Under the pieces are notes generated by a model. It made no database searches and had not been told where the DNA came from. It saw only the letters and a program-made list of their open reading frames with translations. A stretch of 17,982 nt of DNA, taken from NCBI GenBank assembly GCA_900768035.1, contig CAAGBH010000167.1, positions 1 to 17,982 on the forward strand. The letters are read 5' to 3'. A program made the translations under genes and the position numbers. Shown piece after piece: positions 7,137 to 15,093 of this stretch. The DNA is from Clostridia bacterium. GTDB lineage: Bacteria > Bacillota > Clostridia > Oscillospirales > Acutalibacteraceae. The stretch's first letter is position 1; every line of letters begins with the position of its first letter.

Positions 7137-8372
7137 TTAGTCTGCTTTCATACGAAGCAATGAACCTTTTTTTACAGGGTTAGGGAATGGAATTTTAACA
7201 GTCATCATAGGATGTGGAGCAACATCAATTTCGTTGTTATTGCCGTCAAAAACAGTATCCGCTTTAACAATGAAAGGCTTGTTTTTAGGCTCTAAACAGT
7301 CAAATTCCTGACCTTTTAAAAACTTATTTTTAAGGGTTGCAACAATCATACCGTCTTCATAACCGTCAACTATTGCGGCAACCGAATAATCCCTTACATA
7401 ACCCGCATTAGCGTATGTCTGTGCATTTTCGGGCTTTCCTAAATAAAAACCTTGCGAATAATTGCGGTGGCTGATTTTATTTAGTTCTTCTATAACCCAT
7501 TCAGGACAAGTCCAGTTTTCGTCAGAATTTTTAAGGCTGTCCAATGCGCCACGGTAAGCATTAGTGGTTACCGCAACATAATAATGCGATTTCGCTCTGC
7601 CTTCAATTTTGATACTGTCTATACCGCAGTCCCGCATATTATCAAGATACTGTGCCATACACATATCATTTGCGTTTAAGATATATGTGCCTTTTTCGGT
7701 TTCGGTAATATCAAAATACTGTCCCGGGCGTTTTTCTTCCATCAAAGAATAACTCCAACGGCAAGGCTGAGCACAGTCGCCACGATTTGCATCTCTGCCT
7801 GTCATATAACTTGAAAGAAGACATCTTGCAGAAAATGAAACACACATAGCACCGTGTGCAAACGCTTCAATTTCAAGGTCTTTAGGAGTTTTTTCTCTGA
7901 TTTCGGCAATTTCTTTTAATGATAATTCTCTTGCTAAAACAATACGTTTTGCACCTAAATTATAAAATGCATTAGCCGTTTCATAATTGCAAATACCCGA
8001 TTGCACCGAAATGTGTAAATCGGCATTTGGTGCATATTTTTTAACAAGGCCAATTGTGCCTAAATCGGCGGCAATTACAGCATCCACACCGATATCGTTA
8101 ATTTGCTCCAAAAAAGCAGGTAGGCGAGGTATTTCTTCATTATGAGGAATGGTATTACAAGTTATATGAACTTTAACACCGTTATCGTGGGCATATTTAA
8201 CGCCTGTTTTCAAATCTTCAATTCCAAAATTGGTTGCGGCAGTGCGCATACCAAATTCTTCGCCCGCAAGATAAACCGCATCTGCGCCGTAGTCAACTGC
8301 GGCTTTTAAACGGGTTAAATCACCCGCAGGGCAGAGAAGTTCGGGGACTTTTTTATCAGTTAAAATATTCAT
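7137..8372 (-). CDS. U32-family protein, TrhP-like (tRNA wobble uridine hydroxylation)
   Basis: A 411-residue protein annotated in its family as peptidase U32, now known to act in tRNA or rRNA hydroxylation (TrhP/YegQ, YrrN/YrrO, RlhA). The start KKVPELLCPAGDLTRLKAAV and YGADAVYLAG are typical of the N-terminal TIM-barrel-like part. The signature is near residues 165-206: EAFAHGAMCVSFSARCLLSS followed by GDCAQPCRWSY, with four Cys that in this family bind an iron-sulfur cluster. The likely role is prephenate-dependent formation of 5-hydroxyuridine at tRNA position 34. It overlaps mltG by 17 bp, so translation is probably coupled. In B. subtilis the same neighbourhood has two such genes (yrrN, yrrO) and the methyltransferase trmR (yrrM); here only one is present and no trmR lies beside it. 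Confidence 0.85.
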   Translation of the reverse strand: MNILTDKKVPELLCPAGDLTRLKAAVDYGADAVYLAGEEFGMRTAATNFGIEDLKTGVKYAHDNGVKVHITCNTIPHNEEIPRLPAFLEQINDIGVDAVIAADLGTIGLVKKYAPNADLHISVQSGICNYETANAFYNLGAKRIVLARELSLKEIAEIREKTPKDLEIEAFAHGAMCVSFSARCLLSSYMTGRDANRGDCAQPCRWSYSLMEEKRPGQYFDITETEKGTYILNANDMCMAQYLDNMRDCGIDSIKIEGRAKSHYYVAVTTNAYRGALDSLKNSDENWTCPEWVIEELNKISHRNYSQGFYLGKPENAQTYANAGYVRDYSVAAIVDGYEDGMIVATLKNKFLKGQEFDCLEPKNKPFIVKADTVFDGNNNEIDVAPHPMMTVKIPFPNPVKKGSLLRMKAD

Positions 8373-9555
8373 ATATCCAATTTTTTTCCTGTTTAAGTTT
8401 ATTGATAGTTTTGTTTTGTTCTGCTAAAGTTTTATGGAAATAAAATTTACCGTTTTTATCTGTAACAAAATAATAGTATTCTGAACCTTCTGGACTCAGT
8501 GCCGCTTTTATTGCATCAATACTTGGCGAACAAAGAGGTCCGGGCGGTAAACCTTTAATTTCATAGGTATTATATCTGCCGTCATCATATTTAAATGAAT
8601 CGCCGTAATAACAGGTTGGGGAAGAACCGAGAGTGGCGAAACTATCACTCTTAAGACGGTTGTAAAATACGCCTGCAATCTTAGGCAAAGCAGAAGTGTC
8701 AGTGCCTGCTTCCATTTGAATAATTGAAGCCATTGTCAGAATTTCATTCATAGAATAACCTAATTTTTTTGCCTTGTCATACATTTCGTCGGTTATTCTA
8801 TTTTCACTTTCTTCAATCATTTTCTTGACCGCAAGTTTGGCACATTCTGCCGAATCATAATTATAAAAATCGTAAGTTTCGGGGAAGAGGTAGCCCTCCA
8901 AAGTATGATAGGTTTTAACATCATCAGCGTTTGATAAAAGTTTAGATTTCAGTTCAACTTCATTAAGAGCCTTTAAAAAATCACTTTTTTTGCAAACACC
9001 GTTCTTTTCAAGTAAGGTTGCAATACCAGGAACTATAACCTTTTCGCCGTCAACATTTTTAGTATAATCATTAATCCCTGTGCCTTCAGGGATGGTAACT
9101 TCAACACTTTCAGCCTTTGCGCCTTGAGTTATGAGCATATTTGCTATTGAATCATATCCTGCTTCGGTATTAAAGTTATAAACGCCATACTTAAACTGGC
9201 TGTCATAACCTTTGAGTTTTGCATATAATCTGAAAAGCATAGGCACTTTAACCGCACCGCATTCTTCTAACTTTTCAGCAATAACCGAAGTAGGGCTGCC
9301 CATTTCAATCTCGATAGTAACATCGTCACCACGACCGAAAGCAATGCCAACATAGTCAGCACCCGCATAAATAATACCAAATGCAAGACCGATTGACACT
9401 ATAAAAATCATAACAATCCAAATAATGTTTTTCAAAGTGGATTTTTTCTTTTTAGTCTTAGGCTTTGGGGGTTGTATTTCAATTTTTTCAACTTCAAAAC
9501 CTTTTCCAATGATAAAATCATCATCAGGTATTTGTTTATTAAAATTCTCGTTCAT
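8356..9555 (-). CDS. mltG: Endolytic murein transglycosylase MltG (YceG-like)
   Basis: A 399-residue single-pass membrane protein. A 40-residue charged cytoplasmic tail with a KKKK cluster precedes a transmembrane helix at about 43-64; the rest lies outside the membrane. The catalytic region contains MASIIQMEAG with the likely catalytic Glu282, and the later conserved YEIKGLPPGPLCSPS...A and YYYFV blocks. In this family a LysM-like subdomain precedes the catalytic part. MltG cleaves nascent glycan strands and so sets strand length during synthesis by SEDS/PBP enzymes. GGAG lies 8-9 nt upstream of the ATG. The gene is 15 nt after the DJ-1/PfpI gene and overlaps the U32 gene, matching the mltG-TrhP neighbourhood known in Firmicutes. 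The basic tail is longer than in enterobacterial MltG, as is usual in Gram-positive homologues. Confidence 0.95.
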   Translation of the reverse strand: MNENFNKQIPDDDFIIGKGFEVEKIEIQPPKPKTKKKKSTLKNIIWIVMIFIVSIGLAFGIIYAGADYVGIAFGRGDDVTIEIEMGSPTSVIAEKLEECGAVKVPMLFRLYAKLKGYDSQFKYGVYNFNTEAGYDSIANMLITQGAKAESVEVTIPEGTGINDYTKNVDGEKVIVPGIATLLEKNGVCKKSDFLKALNEVELKSKLLSNADDVKTYHTLEGYLFPETYDFYNYDSAECAKLAVKKMIEESENRITDEMYDKAKKLGYSMNEILTMASIIQMEAGTDTSALPKIAGVFYNRLKSDSFATLGSSPTCYYGDSFKYDDGRYNTYEIKGLPPGPLCSPSIDAIKAALSPEGSEYYYFVTDKNGKFYFHKTLAEQNKTINKLKQEKNWIYEYFN

Positions 9556-9570
9556 TTTTTATACTCCAAA

Positions 9571-10110
9571 TTAATTAAATCTCATTTGAATTTTAAGTTT
9601 ATCTGCAGCTTCTTTATTTTTCAAATAGGTTAGAATTGAAAAACCAAATTCGAAAGCCGCTCCTGCACCGCAAGCGGTAATAATATTACCGTCCGTAACA
9701 ACGCTTTGGTCAGAAATTTTTGCACCTAAAAGTTCATTTTCAAACCCTGGGTAGCATGTAGCAAATTTACTATTTAAAAGGTTTTTATGGCCTAATATTG
9801 ACGGTGCGGCACATATAGCGCAAATAAGTTTATTATTTTTTGAACAAAAATCAATAAATTCGCTTACAGTCTTATCTTTCTCAAGATTAAGCGTTCCCGG
9901 CATACCGCCCGGGAGTATAATTCCGTCTAAATTAGCGGTAGAAATTTCGTTAGTTTCAAGGTCACATACAATCGGTATTCCGTGAGCACCCGTAACAGTT
10001 TTTGAAGTTACACCCACGGTTTTAATTTCAATATTTTCTCTGCGGAGAATATCAATAGGCGCTAATGCTTCACATTCTTCAAAACCGTCGGCTAAAAAAA
10101 TATAAATCAT
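9571..10110 (-). CDS. DJ-1/PfpI family protein
   Basis: A 179-residue protein with the flavodoxin-like DJ-1 fold. The motif ADGFEECEAL (7-16) supplies the conserved Glu (Glu14) and CAICAAPSILG (97-107) the nucleophile-elbow Cys100. The GIILPGGMPG block (63-72) is also typical. The overall pattern fits the YajL/DJ-1 subgroup rather than PfpI proteases. Proposed activities in the family (glyoxalase, deglycase, stress chaperone) are debated, so no reaction is assigned. The ATG at 10110 is preferred because AAGGTG lies 6 nt upstream; an in-frame GTG at 10119 is part of that ribosome binding site. The gene lies 10 nt after tmk and 15 nt before mltG, in the same operon. Confidence 0.92.
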   Translation of the reverse strand: MIYIFLADGFEECEALAPIDILRRENIEIKTVGVTSKTVTGAHGIPIVCDLETNEISTANLDGIILPGGMPGTLNLEKDKTVSEFIDFCSKNNKLICAICAAPSILGHKNLLNSKFATCYPGFENELLGAKISDQSVVTDGNIITACGAGAAFEFGFSILTYLKNKEAADKLKIQMRFN

Positions 10111-10120
10111 AAATTTCACC

Positions 10121-10783
10121 TTAATAAATTTCTAAAACACTTTTTAAAACGTCTTGTGCGATTTCTTCAACAGTTCTCGGCTCGCCGTTTTCTGAACAGG
10201 GGATAATATCCCAATTAGAAAATTTTGCAGTAAAAACTGCCGCTTTTCTGCAACGGGAAAGGTATTCGGTATCACTTTCGTGAATATCTTTTTTACTCTC
10301 GTCACCATTATAACGATTTGATAAAAGTTTTTGCGAAACTTCAATCGGCATATCAAGGAAAATAACCTTATTGGGTTTTGGAATACCAACCTTTTTATAT
10401 TCAAAATCATATAGCCAATTTAAAAAATCTTCCCATTGACTTTCGGGCAACTTTGAACACTGATGAACAGCGTTAGAGGTTGTGTATCTTCCTGCGATTA
10501 CAGTTCCGCCATTATTGTAAAAATCACCCCAAGAGGCTTTATAAGAAGCGTAACGGTCAACACAGTAAAAAGTAGATGCCGCAAAAGCGTTCACATCATC
10601 GGGTTTACTTCCAAATTCACCCGCAAGGTACATTTTAACAAGTGTACTCGACGGATTATCATAATCGGGAAAAGAAACCGTTTTACAGTCAATTCCGTTA
10701 TCTGATAAATTTTTTGGTAAAAGTTCCAACTGTGTGGATTTTCCGCTACCGTCAAGACCCTCAATCACAATAAGTTTACCCAT
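10121..10783 (-). CDS. tmk: Thymidylate kinase-like dTMP kinase
   Basis: A 220-residue P-loop kinase with IEGLDGSGKSTQ (Walker A, residues 7-18), FPDYDNPSS at about 38-46 and a DRYASY motif near 95. The family normally uses a DR-[YH] motif followed by xxSxxAYQ; here a second motif, GRYTTSNAVHQ, occupies the place of the latter. This is a recognisable clostridial variant of Tmk rather than the E. coli type. It converts dTMP to dTDP. Its start overlaps the end of thyX by 8 bp, so the enzyme that makes dTMP and the one that phosphorylates it are translationally coupled. AAAGGA lies about 10 nt upstream of the ATG. Deoxyguanosine or another deoxynucleoside kinase specificity cannot be fully excluded. 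Confidence 0.88.
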   Translation of the reverse strand: MGKLIVIEGLDGSGKSTQLELLPKNLSDNGIDCKTVSFPDYDNPSSTLVKMYLAGEFGSKPDDVNAFAASTFYCVDRYASYKASWGDFYNNGGTVIAGRYTTSNAVHQCSKLPESQWEDFLNWLYDFEYKKVGIPKPNKVIFLDMPIEVSQKLLSNRYNGDESKKDIHESDTEYLSRCRKAAVFTAKFSNWDIIPCSENGEPRTVEEIAQDVLKSVLEIY

Positions 10784-11549
10784 TTGTCTTTAGTCCTTTA
10801 TAAAATTCTCTCATTTCTTTTATTTTGCCACAAGTCATTTTACCTTCGGGACACCCACCGCAAACACACGAAGGACCTGCATTTTTAAAGAGATTAGGCG
10901 CAACCGATAAAACAAGTTCTAACATTTGGTCGGCAACGTCTTTAATTTCCCATTGTGCACGGTTGCAACAACGGTGTTTAAAAAAGTTCATAAGTGAACG
11001 AGCGTTCATAGTCATAATCATTTGAGTTTCGCAAGCATTTGGTAAAACAAAGCGAGCGTCTTCAATCGCTTTCTTTTCTGCTAAGCGGTTGGCAGTTTTC
11101 TCGTCTTTACCCTCATTTAAAAAAGTCTTTAAATGTTTTTCTTTTAAAATCTCGGTAAGGCGGTCATATTTTCTTTGGTCTTCTGCCATGATTTCATCAA
11201 ATACCGCTTTTGCTTCCGGTATTTCTGCAATTTCAGGCGGTGTCACATATTCAAAACTGCCCTCACGGACATAGCGTTGGCTTTTAACAGAAAATGATGC
11301 CATTCTATGTCTTGTAATCTGTGCTAAAAGGGCACGGGAAACACCTTCAATACCAAAAGTAAATGAAGCGTGTTCTATTGGACTTTCGTGACCGATTTCT
11401 GCCAACATTTCAACAAATTGCGCTGCGCTTTCATCGGTAAGATTTTCACGAAGACCAGAAATGGTTGAACTGCTGTAACAAAGTTTTGCAGCAGAAGCCA
11501 CAGTATGTTCGGGACTGGGGGTATGAGCCAATAAGTAAACCTTAGCCAT
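10776..11549 (-). CDS. thyX: Flavin-dependent thymidylate synthase ThyX
   Basis: A 257-residue protein with the ThyX signature RHRxxSxxxxSxRY at residues 80-93 (RHRMASFSVKSQRY), preceded by the HESPIEHASFTF block at 54-65. It methylates dUMP to dTMP using FAD, NADPH and methylene-tetrahydrofolate. The C terminus carries a Cys-rich tail (CVCGGCPEG...CG) common in clostridial ThyX; a metal role is possible but not shown. The ATG at 11549 is chosen because AAAGGTGG lies 8 nt upstream; the in-frame GTG at 11561 is inside that site. It is the first gene of the minus-strand cluster and has its own strong promoter. No thyA is present in the window. Confidence 0.96.
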   Translation of the reverse strand: MAKVYLLAHTPSPEHTVASAAKLCYSSSTISGLRENLTDESAAQFVEMLAEIGHESPIEHASFTFGIEGVSRALLAQITRHRMASFSVKSQRYVREGSFEYVTPPEIAEIPEAKAVFDEIMAEDQRKYDRLTEILKEKHLKTFLNEGKDEKTANRLAEKKAIEDARFVLPNACETQMIMTMNARSLMNFFKHRCCNRAQWEIKDVADQMLELVLSVAPNLFKNAGPSCVCGGCPEGKMTCGKIKEMREFYKGLKTNG

Positions 11550-11583
11550 AAGTAAAACCACCTTTAAAAATGATGTTCATAAT

Positions 11584-11612
11584 ATTATAACAAAATTAAG
11601 AGATTAGTTCAA
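11584..11612 (-). promoter_or_regulatory. SigA-type promoter for thyX and the downstream cluster
   Basis: On the minus strand TTGAAC (11612-11607) is followed after exactly 17 nt by a perfect TATAAT (11589-11584). The start site would be near 11577, about 28 nt before the thyX ATG. Confidence 0.85.
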
Positions 11613-11641
11613 CAAAAAATCACAATATTTGATCATTTTTC

Positions 11642-11675
11642 TTTGAAATTTTTACTTTTTGTAAGAAATTTCAAA
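11642..11675. repeat. Long inverted repeat between the divergent thyX and prs promoters
   Basis: TTTGAAATTT at 11642-11651 is exactly complementary to AAATTTCAAA at 11666-11675. The inner TTAC (52-55) and GTAA (61-64) also pair if one G (11665) is bulged, leaving a T5 loop. There is no U-tract on either side, so it is not a terminator. It lies about 30 bp upstream of the thyX -35 and about 55 bp upstream of the prs -35, a position suited to an operator, though the AT-rich context means chance is possible. Confidence 0.5.
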
Positions 11676-11730
11676 AAAATGTGAAAAATAGGCTAAAGAT
11701 TATATCGTTTTTTTGAAAAAAGGACTTTTT

Positions 11731-11759
11731 TTGTCGAAACAAATATGTTATTATATATA
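11731..11759 (+). promoter_or_regulatory. Putative promoter for prs and the envelope genes
   Basis: TTGTCG at 11731-11736 and TATATA at 11754-11759 are 17 nt apart. An overlapping alternative -10, TATTAT at 11749-11754 with an extended TG, also exists. A start near 11765 leaves a leader of about 23 nt with GGAGGG at 11773-11778. Confidence 0.55.
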
Positions 11760-11787
11760 TAAATTATCTATTGGAGGGCTTTATATT

Positions 11788-12915
11788 ATGGCATGTATTG
11801 ATTTTAAACACACACCTTTCGGCGACCTTGCGATTATTAGTATGCGCGGTTGTGACGATATTTCTTCAAAGGTTGACTATTATCTTAAACAATGGCGCAA
11901 CATTCCTGAGGATGAAAGTTTTGTTGTTCCTGCAAACTGTCCCCGTTTCGGAACAGGCGAAGCAAAAGCAGTTCTTAAACATACTGCTCGTGGTCTTGAT
12001 GCGTATATCATCTGTGACTGTTTCAATTATAGCGTAGAATACAAAATGTACGGTAAAACAGTTCCGATGAGTCCTGACGACCATTTCCAAGATTTAAAAC
12101 GTGTTATTGCGGCTCTTGGCGGTAAGGCAAGAAGAATTACTGTTATTATGCCTATGCTTTACGAAGGCAGACAACACAGAAGAACTGCCCGTGAATCTAT
12201 GGACTGTGCAATGGCATTGCAAGAATTGGTTGCAATGGGTGTTAAGAATATTATCACATTTGACGCTCACGACCCCCGTGTTAATAATGCTATTCCGCTT
12301 GATGGTTTTGATAATGTTCAGGCAGCATATCAAATGATTAAAGCCCTTTTAAAAACTGTTCCTGATATCAAACTTGACCGTGAACACACTATGATTGTTT
12401 CACCCGATGAAGGCGGTATGGGAAGATGTATTTATTATTCTTCTGTTTTAGGTCTTGAACTCGGTATGTTCTATAAACGCCGTAATTATTCTGTTATTGT
12501 TAACGGCAGAAACCCGATTGAAGCCCACGAATTTTTAGGTAATGATATTAAAGGCAAGGATTTGATTCTCGTTGACGATATGATTTCTTCGGGTGAATCA
12601 ATGCTTGATATTGCCGCAAAACTTAAAGAAAAGGGTGCCGGCAGAATTTTTGTTTTCTCAACATTCGGTTTGTTTGTTGAGGGACTCGATAAGTTTGATG
12701 AATATTATGAAAAAGGTTTAATTGATAAAGTATTCACAACTAACTTGATTTATCAAACTCCTGAACTTTTAGAGCGTGAATGGTATTGCAGTGTAAATAT
12801 GTCAAAATATATTGCTTTAATTGTTGATACACTTAACTATGATAATTCTATTAGCAGTCTCTTAGACCCGGTTGATAGAATCAAAAGTGTTGTTGCAAAG
12901 TATCAGGATAAATAA
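11788..12915 (+). CDS. prs: Ribose-phosphate pyrophosphokinase (PRPP synthetase), long clostridial form
   Basis: A 375-residue protein of the PRPP synthetase family, longer than the usual ~315. It makes PRPP from ribose 5-phosphate and ATP for nucleotide, His and Trp synthesis. The PRPP-binding loop LILVDDMISSGES lies near residues 259-271. TVIMPMLYEGRQHRRTARES (about 118-137) occupies the place of the catalytic flexible loop (YARQDRK in the canonical enzyme), and NIITFDAHDPR near 152-162 corresponds to the conserved D-H metal-binding block. Sequence identity to canonical Prs is visibly low outside these motifs. The ATG at 11788 is set by GGAGGG 9 nt upstream; in-frame codons further left, from TTG 11713, overlap the promoter and are not coding. 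It is the first gene of a plus-strand unit and is divergent from thyX. Confidence 0.88.
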   Translation: MACIDFKHTPFGDLAIISMRGCDDISSKVDYYLKQWRNIPEDESFVVPANCPRFGTGEAKAVLKHTARGLDAYIICDCFNYSVEYKMYGKTVPMSPDDHFQDLKRVIAALGGKARRITVIMPMLYEGRQHRRTARESMDCAMALQELVAMGVKNIITFDAHDPRVNNAIPLDGFDNVQAAYQMIKALLKTVPDIKLDREHTMIVSPDEGGMGRCIYYSSVLGLELGMFYKRRNYSVIVNGRNPIEAHEFLGNDIKGKDLILVDDMISSGESMLDIAAKLKEKGAGRIFVFSTFGLFVEGLDKFDEYYEKGLIDKVFTTNLIYQTPELLEREWYCSVNMSKYIALIVDTLNYDNSISSLLDPVDRIKSVVAKYQDK

Positions 12916-12942
12916 TAATCACCAATTTTAAGGGGAGATTAA

Positions 12943-15090
12943 ATGCTTAACGACGTTTTTGTTCTTATACCGTCACTTAATCCTGACGGCAGACTTAAAC
13001 AAACAATTCAAGGTTTAAAAGAAATCGGATTTTCAAGATTTATTATCATTGATGATGGCAGTGATAATGAACATAAGGTTAATTTTCCTGTAAGCGATTT
13101 GGAAAACGATTTCATTGTTTTAAGACATAGTTTCAACCGTGGCAAAGGCGCCGCTATGAAAACAGGTTTTAAGTATTTGCTTAAAAACAATTATGATTTT
13201 AAGGGAGTAATAACTGTTGACGGCGACGGTCAGCACCATCCTGAAGATGTTAAAAACTGTGCGGAAGCCTTAATCGAAAATAAAGAGTCAGTAATTTTGG
13301 GTTGCAGAAACTTTTCACTCGAAAATGTTCCAAAAAGAAGCCGTTTTGGAAACAAAACCACTTCGTTTGTATTCTCTGCGCTTTGCGGTCTTAAAATATC
13401 TGATACTCAAACAGGTCTTCGTGCATTCCCTTATTCAATTCTTTCTTTTTTGACAACCGTTAAGGGAGACAGATTTGAATATGAAACCAATATGCTTTTA
13501 AAATTCAAACAACAGGGAATTGACATTAAAGAGGTTGAAATCAAAACGCTTTATTTTGAAGAAAACAGCGGTTCTCATTTTAAAGTTGTGCGTGACTCTT
13601 TGAGGGTTTACGGCTTTATTCTGAGTTATCTTTTGAGTTCGGTTGCATCATGTCTTATTGACCTGTCATTCTTTTACATAATCTGTAAGTTTTTTGGCAA
13701 ACTCTTTGGCGGAAGTACTGTTTTATGTGCCACCGTGATTGCAAGAGTTATTTCCTCGCTCACTAATTACGCTATTAACAGAAAATATGTGTTTGATTCT
13801 AAAGATAAAGCCAAAGATACCATTTGGAGATATTACGCTCTTGCAATACCCCAAATGTTAGTTTCGGCATTGGTTGTTTGGTTCTTAACTTTATTATTCA
13901 GCACAAATCCTGAACTTAAAACAGTTATAAAACTTATTGTTGACACTATTCTTTTCTTTATAAGTTACCGTATCCAACAATGTTGGGTATTTAAAAAACC
14001 GCAAAAAACCGAGAAAGTAAAAATCAAAATCACACCAAAACAGGTTGTTTTGCGTTCTTTGTTGTCACTCGGTACAGCGCTCGTGTTGATAATTGTTACT
14101 GCGTTTTCCGCTTGTCTTGTTTTGGCACGTGGACCGAGTGTAACAATGCGTGATATGTTGGTTTTGTCTGCTAAACAGGCGAGCGCAACAAAATGGTTGC
14201 CCGGTTTGTTTTTATCAAAAGATACTGTTGAACAGATTTTAAAGGATAGTACAAAACTAAATACCGATACAGTTGACGCTGACAGTTATATTACTGAAAG
14301 CGACGAGGACGAATGGGCAGATGCTATTGACGGCGTTAAACTCATATTCCTCAATAAACCTAAATTTAAAGCATATCTTTTGATGGTTAAAGACCCTAAA
14401 AAAGTTAAGGTTGGCGTTAGTTCTTCTAATTTCAAATCTGCAACCGGCGGTATGCGAATTTTCGATATGGCTGATAAATATAATGTTACCGCTCTAATTA
14501 ACGGCGGTGAATTTGCCGATAACGGTGGTAGGGGAAATGGTGCTAAACCTATCGGTCTTACTTATTCTTTTGGCAAACAGGTTTGGAATGACGGTGTTAA
14601 GCGCTCGTTCTTCGGCTTTGACAAGAATGATAAACTTATTTGCCGTGAATCTATGACCGCAAAAGAAGCAGATGAATTAGGTATTCGTGATGCCGTTTCT
14701 TTCCAGAACGGAAATGTTTTGATTGATAGTAAAGACGGTAAAATTAATCTTTATTACAGTGATAATAACACAGGTACCGCTCAACGTACTGCAATCGCTC
14801 AAAGAGCAGACGGTACAGTTTTAATGCTTGTTACTGACGGTAGAAGCGCAAGCAGTATCGGTGCTACTAAAAATGATGTTATTGATATTTTGGTTGAATA
14901 CGGCGCAGTGAGTGCAGGTATGCTTGACGGCGGTTCTTCTGCAATGATGTATTATAAAAATTATTATGATATTTTTGATATTGATAAATCAACCCTTGAT
15001 GTATATCAAAAACAAGGTTTGGTTAACCGTTATAAAGCATTTACAAAACCCCGTAGAATACCTACATATTTTATAGTTACAAAGGATTAG
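12943..15090 (+). CDS. Three-domain fusion: GT2 glycosyltransferase + GtrA membrane domain + phosphodiester glycosidase
   Basis: A 715-residue protein with three family domains in one continuous frame. Residues ~5-215: dolichyl-phosphate-mannose-synthase-type GT2, with FVLIPSLNPDG, IIIDDGSDN and the catalytic DGDGQHH starting at residue 93. Residues ~225-352: GtrA domain with four hydrophobic segments, the motif RVISSLTNYAINRKYVF, and a CWVF ending. A further helix at ~370-393 leads into an outside region; residues ~455-710 match phosphodiester glycosidase (NAGPA/PF09992), with NGGEFADNGG near 519 and MLDGGSSAMMYY near 661. GT2 would charge undecaprenyl phosphate with a sugar, GtrA is linked to moving it across the membrane, and the glycosidase would face outward. 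AGGGGAG is 5 nt upstream of the ATG; the gene is 27 nt after prs. GT2-GtrA fusions are known; the third domain is less expected. Confidence 0.9.
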   Translation: MLNDVFVLIPSLNPDGRLKQTIQGLKEIGFSRFIIIDDGSDNEHKVNFPVSDLENDFIVLRHSFNRGKGAAMKTGFKYLLKNNYDFKGVITVDGDGQHHPEDVKNCAEALIENKESVILGCRNFSLENVPKRSRFGNKTTSFVFSALCGLKISDTQTGLRAFPYSILSFLTTVKGDRFEYETNMLLKFKQQGIDIKEVEIKTLYFEENSGSHFKVVRDSLRVYGFILSYLLSSVASCLIDLSFFYIICKFFGKLFGGSTVLCATVIARVISSLTNYAINRKYVFDSKDKAKDTIWRYYALAIPQMLVSALVVWFLTLLFSTNPELKTVIKLIVDTILFFISYRIQQCWVFKKPQKTEKVKIKITPKQVVLRSLLSLGTALVLIIVTAFSACLVLARGPSVTMRDMLVLSAKQASATKWLPGLFLSKDTVEQILKDSTKLNTDTVDADSYITESDEDEWADAIDGVKLIFLNKPKFKAYLLMVKDPKKVKVGVSSSNFKSATGGMRIFDMADKYNVTALINGGEFADNGGRGNGAKPIGLTYSFGKQVWNDGVKRSFFGFDKNDKLICRESMTAKEADELGIRDAVSFQNGNVLIDSKDGKINLYYSDNNTGTAQRTAIAQRADGTVLMLVTDGRSASSIGATKNDVIDILVEYGAVSAGMLDGGSSAMMYYKNYYDIFDIDKSTLDVYQKQGLVNRYKAFTKPRRIPTYFIVTKD

Positions 15091-15093
15091 AAT

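Noticed and set aside
11713..11787. A 25-residue N-terminal extension of Prs from a TTG at 11713
   Set aside because: It covers the promoter hexamers and the GGAGGG ribosome binding site; the protein from ATG 11788 starts as expected.
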